Positions 1 to 7,129 of a DNA stretch of 10,745 nucleotides are shown one piece after another. The stretch covers positions 1-10,745 of the forward strand of contig WSMP01000047.1 in assembly GCA_013316495.1 (NCBI GenBank), read 5' to 3'. Both the position numbers and the translations under genes were made by a program. Within the stretch, counting starts at the first letter, position 1; every line of letters starts with the position of its first letter. This DNA comes from Angelakisella sp. Its GTDB lineage: Bacteria > Bacillota > Clostridia > Oscillospirales > Ruminococcaceae. The notes below the pieces were generated by a model. That model was given only the letters and a program-made list of their open reading frames with translations. It made no database searches and was not told the origin of the DNA.

Positions 1-72
1 TTCCCGGTCCGGGTCGAAGGCGGGGTCGTCGTAGTGGGCGTGGGAATCAAAGATGCCCGTAATAGCTTCCAT
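1..72 (-). CDS. TatD-family metal-dependent nuclease, N-terminal fragment
   Basis: Only the first 24 codons lie in the window; the gene continues past base 1. The translation has the TatD start pattern IFDSHAHYDDPAFD, whose HxH pair (residues 11 and 13) is the first metal-binding motif of this TIM-barrel amidohydrolase-fold family. Known members are metal-dependent DNases/exonucleases in the cytoplasm. The ATG at 72-70 follows a GAGGTGA ribosome binding site at suitable distance. It is the last visible gene of a minus-strand run, 49 nt after the permease stop, with no terminator between them, so it is probably co-transcribed. The family call rests on a short but very characteristic segment. 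Confidence 0.8.
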   Translation of the reverse strand, partial: MEAITGIFDSHAHYDDPAFDPDRE

Positions 73-121
73 GGTTCATCACCTCTGTATACATTTAGAT
101 AGCTTTGGTCCCCCTATTCTC

Positions 122-1066
122 TTACAGCAGCCCCAGGGACAGAAGCACGTAGAGGATGCAGAAAAGGCTGACCACCGAAAGGGTGGTGGAAAAAACCACA
201 ATCTGCCCCGCCAGCTGCCAGTCGGCGCCGGGGGTGTTCCGGGCCATGATGCTGGCCGTGACCGGGGAGGGGGAGGCGAAGAGGATGAGGATGCAAAGCA
301 GCTCCATCTGGGAAAAGCCCAGCCAAACGGCGATGGGGATAAAAACAAGGGGCAGCAACAGGAGCTTGGCGGCCACCGCCACCGCCAGCTCTTTTTTGTA
401 GGAGCCGATGCCCCGGAAGGTGAGGCCGCCCCCCAGGACAATCAGGCTGATGGTGGTGGCGGTGGAGGAGACGCTTTTGATGGCGGTGTCAATGGCCGCC
501 GGGAAGCGAATCCCCGCCGCCAAAAGGAGCACCGCCAGGATGGAGACGAGAATCAGGGGGTTTTTAATCACATCCAGGGCGATTTTCTTGGGGTCCGGAC
601 GCCGCCCCTGGCTGTGGACCTCCAGGCAGATGACGGCGCAGGCGTTGAAGAGGGGGGCCACCACCGTGGAGGCGATGGCGATGATGCTCATGTCCTGGCC
701 GGGGTACATGGAGGTGGCAAGGCCCATCCCCAGCACCACAAAGCTGGAGCGGAAGATGCCCTGAATCATCACCCCCACCCTGGCGGGGTCCCGCTCCAGG
801 CGGGGCACCGCCGCCATCAGCAGCAGGAAAAGGGCGGTCACCGAGCCCGTGCAGAAAAGCAGCAGCCGGGGGTTGCGGAAGCTGGCGGCGTCGGCGGTGT
901 AGATGTTGTAAAAGACCATGGCGGGCACCAGGACGTTGAAGGCGAAGGTGTTCATCCTGCCGCAGCCGGTCTCGTCCAAAATCCCAATCTGCCGCAGCAA
1001 AAACCCCAGCACAATCAGCAGAAAGATGGGCAGGACGATGTCCAGGGTGGTAAAGAAGGTGCACAC
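122..1066 (-). CDS. AEC (auxin efflux carrier) family permease
   Basis: The 314-residue integral membrane protein has about ten hydrophobic segments in two halves, the usual AEC/malate permease plan. The opening IVLPIFLLIVLGFLLRQ segment, the following NTFAFNVLVPAMVF segment and the late ASPSPVTASIMA segment (about residues 270-281) are typical of the family. Members move small organic anions or auxin-like acids across the cytoplasmic membrane; the substrate here cannot be read from sequence. The start is GTG at 1066-1064, preceded by an AGGGGGG ribosome binding site; no ATG start gives a full first helix. It begins 12 nt after the stop of the flavin reductase gene and is followed 49 nt later by the TatD-family gene, so an operon is likely. 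Confidence 0.88.
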   Translation of the reverse strand: MCTFFTTLDIVLPIFLLIVLGFLLRQIGILDETGCGRMNTFAFNVLVPAMVFYNIYTADAASFRNPRLLLFCTGSVTALFLLLMAAVPRLERDPARVGVMIQGIFRSSFVVLGMGLATSMYPGQDMSIIAIASTVVAPLFNACAVICLEVHSQGRRPDPKKIALDVIKNPLILVSILAVLLLAAGIRFPAAIDTAIKSVSSTATTISLIVLGGGLTFRGIGSYKKELAVAVAAKLLLLPLVFIPIAVWLGFSQMELLCILILFASPSPVTASIMARNTPGADWQLAGQIVVFSTTLSVVSLFCILYVLLSLGLL

Positions 1067-1078
1067 CGGGCTTCCCCC

Positions 1079-1615
1079 CTATTCCAGGATGTAGGCGGCC
1101 AGGATTTCCCCGTAGTAGGCGGTGTGGTAGTCCCGGTTGGCGCCGCAGAAGCCGCTGTCCACCTCCGGGGGGTAGAAGCGGCGGATAAACCTTGGGTCGA
1201 TGGCGGCGGGCTCCTGGGGCTGGCGGTACACCACCCGGCACTCCAGGGTCAGGGGCAGCTCCCGGATGGCCGGGACGGAGATGGCCTCCGGCTCCGCCAG
1301 GGTGAGACCGGCGGCGGCTATTTTGTCCAGCTCCCGCCCGCTTTTGGTGCCGCAAAGGGAGAGTATCTCCCTGGCCCCCTCCCCCTGGGGGGCGCTGATG
1401 GTAAACTCCGGGTTCTGGTCCAGCAGCTGGCGGGTAAAGCGGTTTTCCCGCACAAAAACGGTAAAGATGGGGGTGGCCCACTGGATGCCCAGCGTCCCCC
1501 AGCCGATGGTCATGGGGTTCACCCTCCCCGCCGCCCCGGCGGTGAGGAGCAGCCCGCCGGGCAGCCCTTGCAGCAGCTCCCTGGCGCAGTCCCAAGGCTC
1601 CAGCCTTCGCTTCAT
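1079..1615 (-). CDS. Flavin reductase-like (flavoredoxin) protein
   Basis: The 178-residue cytoplasmic protein fits the flavin-reductase-like FMN-binding split-barrel family. Visible family marks are the GGLLLTAG strand, the NPMTIGWGTLGIQW segment (about residues 33-46) that lines the FMN site in flavoredoxins, the FVRENRFT segment, and the C-terminal YHTAYYGEILAAYI. Members bind FMN non-covalently and transfer electrons or reduce flavin; the partner is unknown. The ATG at 1615-1613 has an AGGAG ribosome binding site 9 nt upstream. An out-of-frame ATG at 1622-1620 was not chosen. It is the first gene of the operon with the AEC permease and the TatD-family gene. The family call is firm, the physiological role is not. 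Confidence 0.85.
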   Translation of the reverse strand: MKRRLEPWDCARELLQGLPGGLLLTAGAAGRVNPMTIGWGTLGIQWATPIFTVFVRENRFTRQLLDQNPEFTISAPQGEGAREILSLCGTKSGRELDKIAAAGLTLAEPEAISVPAIRELPLTLECRVVYRQPQEPAAIDPRFIRRFYPPEVDSGFCGANRDYHTAYYGEILAAYILE

Positions 1616-1647
1616 CGTTCATCGCTCCTTTCCTCTGTCTGCCTTCT

Positions 1648-1676
1648 ATGATATACCAATCCGCCCCCTGGGGCAA
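1648..1676 (-). promoter_or_regulatory. Weak candidate promoter for the flavin reductase operon
   Basis: On the minus strand TTGCCC (1676-1671) and TATCAT (1653-1648) are separated by 17 nt, about 33 nt before the flavin reductase start codon. The spacer holds part of a small palindrome, GCCCC-CT-GGGGC (1663-1674), which could be an operator. The -35 match is poor, so this is a tentative call based on spacing and position. Confidence 0.35.
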
Positions 1677-1706
1677 GGGCCCGGTGAAAATTATCTCCCC
1701 CGGTGG

Positions 1707-1735
1707 TTGACTTTTCCCGCCGCTTCCCGTATCAT
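1707..1735 (+). promoter_or_regulatory. SigA-type promoter of the SLC6/NSS symporter gene
   Basis: TTGACT (1707-1712) and TATCAT (1730-1735) are separated by exactly 17 nt, 55 nt before the symporter start codon. This is the best plus-strand promoter match in the divergent region. Two CCCGGTG direct repeats (1680-1686 and 1699-1705) abut the -35 box and could be a regulator site. Confidence 0.7.
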
Positions 1736-1790
1736 AGGAGAGGTTTTATCACACTGGCTTGTTAAATTGCTTGAAGGAGATGTATAGGCA

Positions 1791-3161
1791 ATGAAGCGAG
1801 AAAATTTTGGTTCCCGCCTGGGCTTCCTGCTGGTCAGCGTGGGGTGCGCCGTGGGCATTGGGAACGTCTGGAAGTTCCCCTATGTCACCGGGGCCAACGG
1901 CGGCGGCGTCTTTGTGCTCTTTTACCTGCTGTTCCTCTTCATCATGGGGGTGCCGGTGCTCACCATGGAGCTGGCGGTGGGCCGGGCCAGCGGCAAAAGC
2001 GCCGTCCTGGCCTACAAGGCCCTGGAAAAGCCGGGGAGCCGCTGGCATATCCACGGCTGGTTCTGCGTGGCGGGCTGCGCCCTGCTGATGATGTACTACA
2101 CCACCGTTTCCGGCTGGATGCTGGGGTACTTTGTAAAGTTTGCCACCGGGGCCTTCACCGGCCTTTCCGGGGAGGCGGTGGACGGGGTCTTTTCCGCCAT
2201 GCTGGCCAGCCCCGGCGAGATGTCCCTTTGGATGATTCTGACGGTGGCCGCCGGCTTTTTGGTGTGCAGCTTCGGCCTCCAGGGGGGCCTGGAGAAGGTG
2301 ACCAAGTGGATGATGCTGGGGCTCCTTTTCCTCATCGCCGTGCTGGCGGTCCACAGCCTCACCCTGCCGGGGGCGGGGGAGGGGGTCCGCTTCTACCTGC
2401 TGCCGGACCTGGCCAAGGCCTCCGCCGCGGGGCTGGGGAGCGTCATCACCGCCGCCATGAACCAGGCTTTCTTCACCCTCAGCCTGGGCATCGCCGCCAT
2501 GGAGGTCTTCGGCAGCTACATGAGCCGGGAGCACACCCTCACCAGCGAGGCGGTGCGCATCTGCGCCTTGGATACCTTTGTTGCCCTGATGGCGGGGCTT
2601 ATCATCTTCCCCGCCTGCTTCTCCTTCGGGGTCCAGCCGGACAGCGGCCCCTCCCTCATCTTTATGACCCTCCCCAAGGTCTTCCTGCACATGGCGGGGG
2701 GACGGCTGTGGGGGACCCTCTTCTTCCTCTTTATGACCTTTGCCAGCTTTTCCACCGTCATCGCCGTCTTTGAAAACCTCCAGGCCAACTCCATGGATAA
2801 CTTCGGCTGGAGCCGGAGGAAGGCGGCCCTCATGAACGGGGTGTTCATCCTCATCGCCAGCTTTCCCTGCGTGCTGGGCTTCAACCTTTGGAGCGGGGTG
2901 CAGGTCCCCGGCATCGGGGACATCCAAACCTTCGAGGATTTCCTTGTCTCCAACCTCCTTCTGCCCCTGGGGTCTTTGGTGTACCTCCTCTTCTGCGTCA
3001 CCAAATGGGGCTGGGGCTTTGAGAACTATCTGGCGGAGGCCAACACCGGCAAGGGCCTCCGGATGCCCCGGCAGCTGAAGATTTACTTCCGGTTTTTCCT
3101 GCCGGTGCTGATTCTGGTGATTCTCATCCAGGGCCTGTGGGGCTTCCTGCCCCGTTCCTGA
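1791..3161 (+). CDS. Neurotransmitter:sodium symporter (SLC6/NSS) family transporter
   Basis: The 456-residue protein is a LeuT-fold Na+-coupled transporter of the prokaryotic NSS type (relatives: LeuT, MhsT, TnaT), which import amino acids or related amines. TM1 carries the signature VGCAVGIGNVWKFPY (residues 17-31) followed by GANGGG; the unwound helix supplies Na+ and substrate contacts. TM6 shows NQAFFTLSLG (224-233), TM8 shows FMTFASFSTVIA (314-325) with residues of the Na2 site. About eleven hydrophobic helices can be counted, usual for bacterial members. The ATG at 1791 follows AAGGAG at 1774-1779 with a rather long 11-nt gap. It is monocistronic, divergent from the flavin reductase operon, and converges on the S11-homologue gene. 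Substrate is not deducible. Confidence 0.93.
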   Translation: MKRENFGSRLGFLLVSVGCAVGIGNVWKFPYVTGANGGGVFVLFYLLFLFIMGVPVLTMELAVGRASGKSAVLAYKALEKPGSRWHIHGWFCVAGCALLMMYYTTVSGWMLGYFVKFATGAFTGLSGEAVDGVFSAMLASPGEMSLWMILTVAAGFLVCSFGLQGGLEKVTKWMMLGLLFLIAVLAVHSLTLPGAGEGVRFYLLPDLAKASAAGLGSVITAAMNQAFFTLSLGIAAMEVFGSYMSREHTLTSEAVRICALDTFVALMAGLIIFPACFSFGVQPDSGPSLIFMTLPKVFLHMAGGRLWGTLFFLFMTFASFSTVIAVFENLQANSMDNFGWSRRKAALMNGVFILIASFPCVLGFNLWSGVQVPGIGDIQTFEDFLVSNLLLPLGSLVYLLFCVTKWGWGFENYLAEANTGKGLRMPRQLKIYFRFFLPVLILVILIQGLWGFLPRS

Positions 3162-3162
3162 T

Positions 3163-3182
3163 AAAAAAGAGCCCCCCGCTCT
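3163..3182 (-). terminator. Intrinsic terminator for the S11-homologue gene
   Basis: On the minus strand AGAGC, a G5 loop and GCTCT form a short hairpin followed at once by six T residues (3168-3163). It lies about 100 nt beyond the stop of the S11-homologue gene and 2 nt beyond the stop of the converging symporter gene. The stem is short but the U tract is good. The rest of 3183-3282 holds only GC-rich partial palindromes. Confidence 0.6.
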
Positions 3183-3282
3183 GGCAGTGCAGCACAGCGC
3201 GCCGCCAGGACGGGGGTTGCTTTTCGCCTGCTGGGAGGGAGCTGCCGCGGCCCCGCCCTCCGGGGGCGCATAGGGGCCTTTC

Positions 3283-4695
3283 CTATAGATACCGCTCCTG
3301 GCTCCGGTGGGCGTTGTACCGGGAGTACCGCCCCTGCCGCTGCTTGCGGCGCTTCACCTGCACCAGCAGGGAGGAGTACAGCACCACAAAGGTAATCACA
3401 AACAGCACCCAGAACTTGAACCAGAAGGTGTGAACAATGGCCCCCAGCCATCCCAGCCAAACCAATAGCTGGCTGGCCTCCACATAGTCGGTGGTCACCA
3501 GGGGCACCCACCCTATCTCCTCGTCCGCCAGGATGAGATGCAGGCGGCCCACCTCCAGCCCCTTCTGCACCGGGGCGGCCAGGGCCTCCGGCAGCTCGTA
3601 TTTGTATTGGATGCTGGTGAGGTCCAGGCCGTTGGGCATCAGGGCCATAAAGGTCTCGGAGGTGGCCAGGGGCATATGGTCGGTGACAGAGGAAAACCGC
3701 ACCGGCACCTCCTCCATGATTTCCCCCTTCTCCATCACCGTGCGCACCGCAAAGCTGTCAAAGGCCCACTGGAGGAGATTTTTGGCCTCGGTGTACAGGG
3801 TGTCGCGGGTACCCGCCAAATCCGCCCCCTGGGGGCTTTCCAGCAGCACCAGCAGGTAGCTGTAGCCGCCGGTGGAGGCCATCACCGCAATCCCCGCCTT
3901 CTGGCCGGAGACGACGCTGATGAAGCCGCCGTCCACCGGGGCGTAGTAGTAATCGCTGGCGGTGGACATCATGGCGTTGGTGTAGTTAAACTGGTTCAGG
4001 GAGCCGTGCTTGTTGGTGGGGCCGATGTCGTAGCTGCGGCTTTGGAGGATTTGGCGCAGGGTGTCGTTTTCCATCACCCTCCGGAAGATGATGCCCATAT
4101 CCCGCGGGGTGGTCCAGTTGTTTTCCGCCGGGTCGTCGTCGTGGAAGCCGGCGGGGTCGGTAAAGGTGGTGCCGGTGCACCCCAGCTCCGCCGCCCGGCG
4201 GTTCATCAGGTCGGCAAAGTGCCCCACGCTGCCGTCGCCAATGTAGTCCCCCAGCATCATGGCCGCCTCGTTGGCGGATTGGAGCAGCATGGCGTAAAGA
4301 AGCCCCCGCACCGAGACCTCCTCCCCCTGGAGGATGCCCCCCAGGTTGGCGCTGCCGTAGACCAGGTTTTGGATGTAGAGCTTCAGGGCCACCTTTTCGT
4401 CGTCCAGGCTCAGCCCCTTTTCCTCCATGTATTCCACCGTCATCAGGGCGGTCATCAGCTTTGCCAGGTAACCGGCCTCCATCCTTTCACCGGCGTTCTG
4501 CTCAAAGATGAGCTTCCCCGTGTCGGTGTTCTCCAGGTACACCCCGCGGGGGGCCGGCTGGAAGGAGGGCATATAGGCCCCGTAGGCGGCGGCGGGGGCC
4601 AGGAGCAGCGCCGCCAGCAGGAAGGCGCAAAGCCGCTTCAGGGGCCCAAAGCCCCCGGAGCCCTCCCTTTTACCGCCTTTGGTTTTTTTCTTCAT
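3283..4695 (-). CDS. Membrane-anchored S11 (D-Ala-D-Ala carboxypeptidase) homologue, probably inactive
   Basis: The 470-residue exported protein has a basic N terminus, a hydrophobic stretch at about 23-37 and a likely cleavage near AYG-A (39/40). Residues about 45-300 match the S11 penicillin-binding carboxypeptidase domain: the LLYAMLLQSANEAA block with the SxN motif (S140-A141-N142), LMNRRAAELG, FTDPAGF. Residues about 318-405 resemble the PBP5 C-terminal beta domain. One transmembrane helix (about 424-446) and a basic tail end it, unlike the usual amphipathic anchor. The SxxK motif reads Y76-L-A-K79, so the catalytic serine is tyrosine (codon 4470-4468), and no KTG triad is found where expected (about 255-262). 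The fold is kept but not the chemistry, so a regulatory or scaffolding role is inferred. The ATG at 4695-4693 precedes MKKKTKGG and follows a GGGGGA site; upstream in-frame starts would disrupt the signal peptide. Confidence 0.85.
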   Translation of the reverse strand: MKKKTKGGKREGSGGFGPLKRLCAFLLAALLLAPAAAYGAYMPSFQPAPRGVYLENTDTGKLIFEQNAGERMEAGYLAKLMTALMTVEYMEEKGLSLDDEKVALKLYIQNLVYGSANLGGILQGEEVSVRGLLYAMLLQSANEAAMMLGDYIGDGSVGHFADLMNRRAAELGCTGTTFTDPAGFHDDDPAENNWTTPRDMGIIFRRVMENDTLRQILQSRSYDIGPTNKHGSLNQFNYTNAMMSTASDYYYAPVDGGFISVVSGQKAGIAVMASTGGYSYLLVLLESPQGADLAGTRDTLYTEAKNLLQWAFDSFAVRTVMEKGEIMEEVPVRFSSVTDHMPLATSETFMALMPNGLDLTSIQYKYELPEALAAPVQKGLEVGRLHLILADEEIGWVPLVTTDYVEASQLLVWLGWLGAIVHTFWFKFWVLFVITFVVLYSSLLVQVKRRKQRQGRYSRYNAHRSQERYL

Positions 4696-4822
4696 ATAGA
4701 CAAATCCCCCTTTTTTCGGTACAATAGAAGGGACCAGGAAAATGATCCGTGGATTTTGTGGCATGGTCCCGCAGCGGGCGGCATATCCCTGTCCCGCAGC
4801 GCGATACACGCGACACATAGGT

Positions 4823-4831
4823 ATTATACCA
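4823..4831 (-). promoter_or_regulatory. Extended -10 promoter of the S11-homologue gene
   Basis: The minus strand reads TGGTATAAT at 4831-4823, a consensus -10 box with an upstream TG. No good -35 is seen 17 nt further up, consistent with an extended -10 promoter. The predicted transcript has a leader of about 120 nt. The box sits inside a palindrome, GGTAT-T-ATACC (4820-4830), so a divergent start or an operator is possible. Confidence 0.55.
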
Positions 4832-4897
4832 TATCTGGGCGCCTTGGCCTACCATGAAATTGTGAACATTTTGCCCATGGAAGGAGGAGGGCTGAGG

Positions 4898-5590
4898 ATG
4901 ATCTACTTTACGGGGGATATGCACGGGGACAGGGGCCGTTTTAACGCCTGGAAGCTGCGGTGGCTGGGGGAAAAGGACGCCCTGGTGGTCTGCGGGGATT
5001 TCGGCTTTCTTTGGAACGGCTCCCCGGAGGAGGAGGAGATTCTCCAGTGGATTGGAAAGCGCCGGTACCAGGTGCTCTTTCTGGAGGGCACCCACGATAA
5101 CCTGGACCTTCTGGAGCGCTACCCGGTGGAGGAGTGGAACGGGGGCCTCACCCACCGCATCACCGGAAACCTCCGCCACCTGATTCGGGGGCAGATTTTT
5201 TCCATCCAGGGCAAGAGCCTTCTGGCCCTGGGGGGCGGGGAGAGCCGGGACGCCTCCTTCCGCCGGGCGGGGGAAAACTGGTGGCCCCAGGAGCTGCCCG
5301 CCTACGAGGAGCTGCCGGACTGGAGCCGCCGCCTGGAGGAGGCCGGGGGCCAGGTGGATTACATAGCCTCCCACCAGGCCCCCACCAACGTGGATTCCTG
5401 CATCACCGGAACGGTCTGCGAGGTCACCGCCCTCACCGCCTTTATGGACCAGCTTCAGCAAAAATACCGCTTTGGCCGCTGGTTCTTCGGCTCCTACCAT
5501 CAAAACCGCATCATCCCCCCAAAATACTGCTGCCTCTTTGATAGGGTCGTCCCTGGGGAGCCGAAGAAGAAGAGGCGGAAAAAGGGATGA
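4898..5590 (+). CDS. Calcineurin-like metallophosphoesterase relative with altered metal site
   Basis: The 230-residue cytoplasmic protein follows the metallophosphoesterase motif order: GDMHGD (D7, H9), CGDFG (D34), EGTHDN (H66), SHQAP (H159) and FGSYHQN (H201). In active relatives the third motif is GNH and the last is GHxH. Here residue 65 is Thr (codon 5090-5092) and residue 199 is Ser (codon 5492-5494), so two of the usual ligands of the second metal are missing while the first metal's ligands remain. The protein resembles the small Clostridia family with an RGQIF segment (98-102) after the third motif. The C terminus is strongly basic. The ATG at 4898 follows AAGGAGG with a 7-11 nt gap. 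It is first in a plus-strand run, 37 nt before the GNAT gene. Substrate and activity are unknown. Confidence 0.82.
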   Translation: MIYFTGDMHGDRGRFNAWKLRWLGEKDALVVCGDFGFLWNGSPEEEEILQWIGKRRYQVLFLEGTHDNLDLLERYPVEEWNGGLTHRITGNLRHLIRGQIFSIQGKSLLALGGGESRDASFRRAGENWWPQELPAYEELPDWSRRLEEAGGQVDYIASHQAPTNVDSCITGTVCEVTALTAFMDQLQQKYRFGRWFFGSYHQNRIIPPKYCCLFDRVVPGEPKKKRRKKG

Positions 5591-5627
5591 AAAAAGCCAG
5601 AAATGCCGCCTGAAAGGAGGGCCCGTC

Positions 5628-6119
5628 ATGCTGTCCATCGAAACCTCCCGCCTGCGCGTCTTTCCCCTCCCCCTGGCCCAGCTGCGCCTTTGGGCGGAGG
5701 ACCTCCCCGCCCTGGAGCGCTCCCTGGGGTACGCCTACCGGGGCGTGCCGGTGGAGAAGGCCCTGGGGGACGCCCGGCGCCTTCTGGCCGCCGCGGAGGA
5801 GGCCGGGGAATCCCCCTACCGCACCGTTTGGATGCTGGTGCAGCGGGAGGAGGGGGTCATCATCGGCTCCGCCGGATTTAAGGGCGGCCCGGACGAGAAG
5901 GGGGAGGTGGAGATTCGCTACGCCATGGGCAAGGACTACCGCCGCCGGGGCTACATGACCGAGGCGGTAAAGGCCATCTGCTGCTGGGCGCTGGAGCAGC
6001 CGGAGGTGGCCCACATCACCGCCGAGACGGACCTGGTGAGCTACCCCTCCCAGCGCATCCTGGAGCGGCTGGGGTTCCAGAAGTACCGGGAGGAAGAGAC
6101 GTTGTGGTGGAGGCTATAG
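5628..6119 (+). CDS. GNAT N-acetyltransferase, RimJ/RimL type
   Basis: The 163-residue protein starts with the RimJ/RimL-like IETSRLRVFPL segment. The acetyl-CoA pyrophosphate loop is seen in KDYRRRGYMTEAV (102-114), and the late PSQRILERLGFQKY (140-153) matches the closing beta-alpha part of the fold. Members acetylate protein N termini, amino sugars, antibiotics or small amines; nothing here picks the acceptor. The ATG at 5628 follows AAAGGAGG with a 7-nt gap. The gene ends 1 nt before ruvX, so translational coupling is likely. Confidence 0.85.
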   Translation: MLSIETSRLRVFPLPLAQLRLWAEDLPALERSLGYAYRGVPVEKALGDARRLLAAAEEAGESPYRTVWMLVQREEGVIIGSAGFKGGPDEKGEVEIRYAMGKDYRRRGYMTEAVKAICCWALEQPEVAHITAETDLVSYPSQRILERLGFQKYREEETLWWRL

Positions 6120-6120
6120 G

Positions 6121-6552
6121 ATGAGAATTTTAGCAGTGGATTACGGCGACGCCCGCACCGGCCTTGCGATTTGCGACCCTGGGGAGCAGCTGGCCAGCCC
6201 CCTGGGGACCATCTGCCAGCGGGACCCGGAGAAGACGGCAGAGGCGGCGGCAAAGGCCGCCCTGGAGGCGGGGGCCCGGCGGATTGTGGTGGGCAACCCC
6301 ATCAACATGGACGGCACCGCCGGGGAGCGCTCCCAGGCCTGCCGGGACTTCGCCGCCCTTTTGGAGCAGAAGAGCGGCCTGCCGGTGGTCCTTTGGGACG
6401 AGCGGGGCACCACCGTCACCGCCGCCCGGTACCTGAACGTCACCGACACCAGGGGCAAGAAGCGCAAAAAGGTCATCGACGCGGTGGCCGCCACCATCAT
6501 CCTGGAAAGCTACCTGGTGTGGCGCAAAAATCATCGGGAAGAGGGGGAGTGA
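6121..6552 (+). CDS. ruvX: RuvX/YqgF family nuclease (putative pre-16S rRNA nuclease / Holliday junction resolvase)
   Basis: The 143-residue protein has normal family length and an RNase-H-like fold. Catalytic acidic positions are visible: DYG at D7, LWDERGTT with D93/E94, and KKVIDAVAA with D120. VGNPINMDGT (57-66) is the family's central motif. Members are implicated in 16S rRNA 5' maturation and were proposed as Holliday junction resolvases. The usual DERLTT reads DERGTT here, a minor change. The ATG at 6121 follows the GNAT stop by 1 nt and uses a GGAGG inside the end of that gene (6109-6113). Seven nt separate it from the Nudix gene. Confidence 0.93.
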   Translation: MRILAVDYGDARTGLAICDPGEQLASPLGTICQRDPEKTAEAAAKAALEAGARRIVVGNPINMDGTAGERSQACRDFAALLEQKSGLPVVLWDERGTTVTAARYLNVTDTRGKKRKKVIDAVAATIILESYLVWRKNHREEGE

Positions 6553-6559
6553 ACCGGCT

Positions 6560-7129
6560 ATGGCCCATTTTGAGAAGGAGCTGGAGAGGCGGGAGCTTTA
6601 CCGGGGGCGCATCTTCACCGTCACCACCCACCGGGTGGAGCTGGAGGACGGCGGGGAGGGCCTCCGGGACGTGGTGAACCACAGCGGCGGGGCCTGCGTG
6701 GCCGCCCTGGACGAGGAGGGGCGCGTCCTGCTGGTGCGGCAGTACCGCTTTGCCGCCGGGCGGGAGCTGCTGGAGCTGCCTGCCGGCAAGCTGGAGCCGG
6801 GGGAGGAGCCCGGCGCCGCCGCGGCGCGGGAGCTGGCCGAGGAGACGGGGTACACCGCCGCCGCCCTCACAAAGCTCGCCGAGATACTCCCCACCCCCGC
6901 CTACTGCACCGAGCGCATTTACGTCTACGAGGCCCAGGGGCTTTCCGGGGCCGGGGAGCAGCGGCTGGACCGGGGCGAATTTTTGGACGTAGTGCCGGTG
7001 CCCTTGGACCAGGCGGTGGAGATGGTTCTTTCCGGGGAGATTTCCGACGCCAAGACCCAGGTGGGGATACTGCTGCTAGCCCGGCGTGCCGCCGGTGTCA
7101 CGCCCTACCCGCCCCCTGTGGGGGCTTAA
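6560..7129 (+). CDS. Nudix hydrolase, ADP-ribose pyrophosphatase type
   Basis: The 189-residue protein contains a perfect Nudix box from G76 to Y98 (G-x5-E-x7-REUxEExGU, with R90-E91 and E94-E95 binding metal). LLVRQYRFAAGRELLELPAG before the box is typical of NudF-type enzymes that cleave ADP-ribose to AMP and ribose 5-phosphate, and LPTPAYCTERI after it also fits. The ATG at 6560 follows a GGGGGAG site. It is last in the run with ruvX. The final residues, from R175 on, together with the stop codon, are encoded by the beginning of a dispersed repeat; the tail GVTPYPPPVGA is not family-like, so the original C terminus was probably replaced or extended. Activity should survive because the core is complete. 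Confidence 0.9.
   Translation: MAHFEKELERRELYRGRIFTVTTHRVELEDGGEGLRDVVNHSGGACVAALDEEGRVLLVRQYRFAAGRELLELPAGKLEPGEEPGAAAARELAEETGYTAAALTKLAEILPTPAYCTERIYVYEAQGLSGAGEQRLDRGEFLDVVPVPLDQAVEMVLSGEISDAKTQVGILLLARRAAGVTPYPPPVGA

Noticed and set aside
53..1651. Plus-strand open frame of over 500 codons opposite the permease and flavin reductase genes
   Set aside because: It is a high-GC antisense shadow rich in Gly, His, Gln and Asp with no domain; the opposite strand encodes two recognisable proteins with ribosome binding sites.
1749..2927. Minus-strand open frame of 392 codons opposite the symporter
   Set aside because: Low-complexity composition with no family motif; the plus strand encodes a clear NSS transporter.
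4700..4820. Riboswitch or T-box in the leader of the S11-homologue gene
   Set aside because: The leader has a weak stem (4730-4770) but no recognisable T-box or riboswitch core.
3538..4857. Plus-strand open frame of 439 codons opposite the S11 homologue
   Set aside because: His/Gly/Val-rich shadow without a ribosome binding site or motif.
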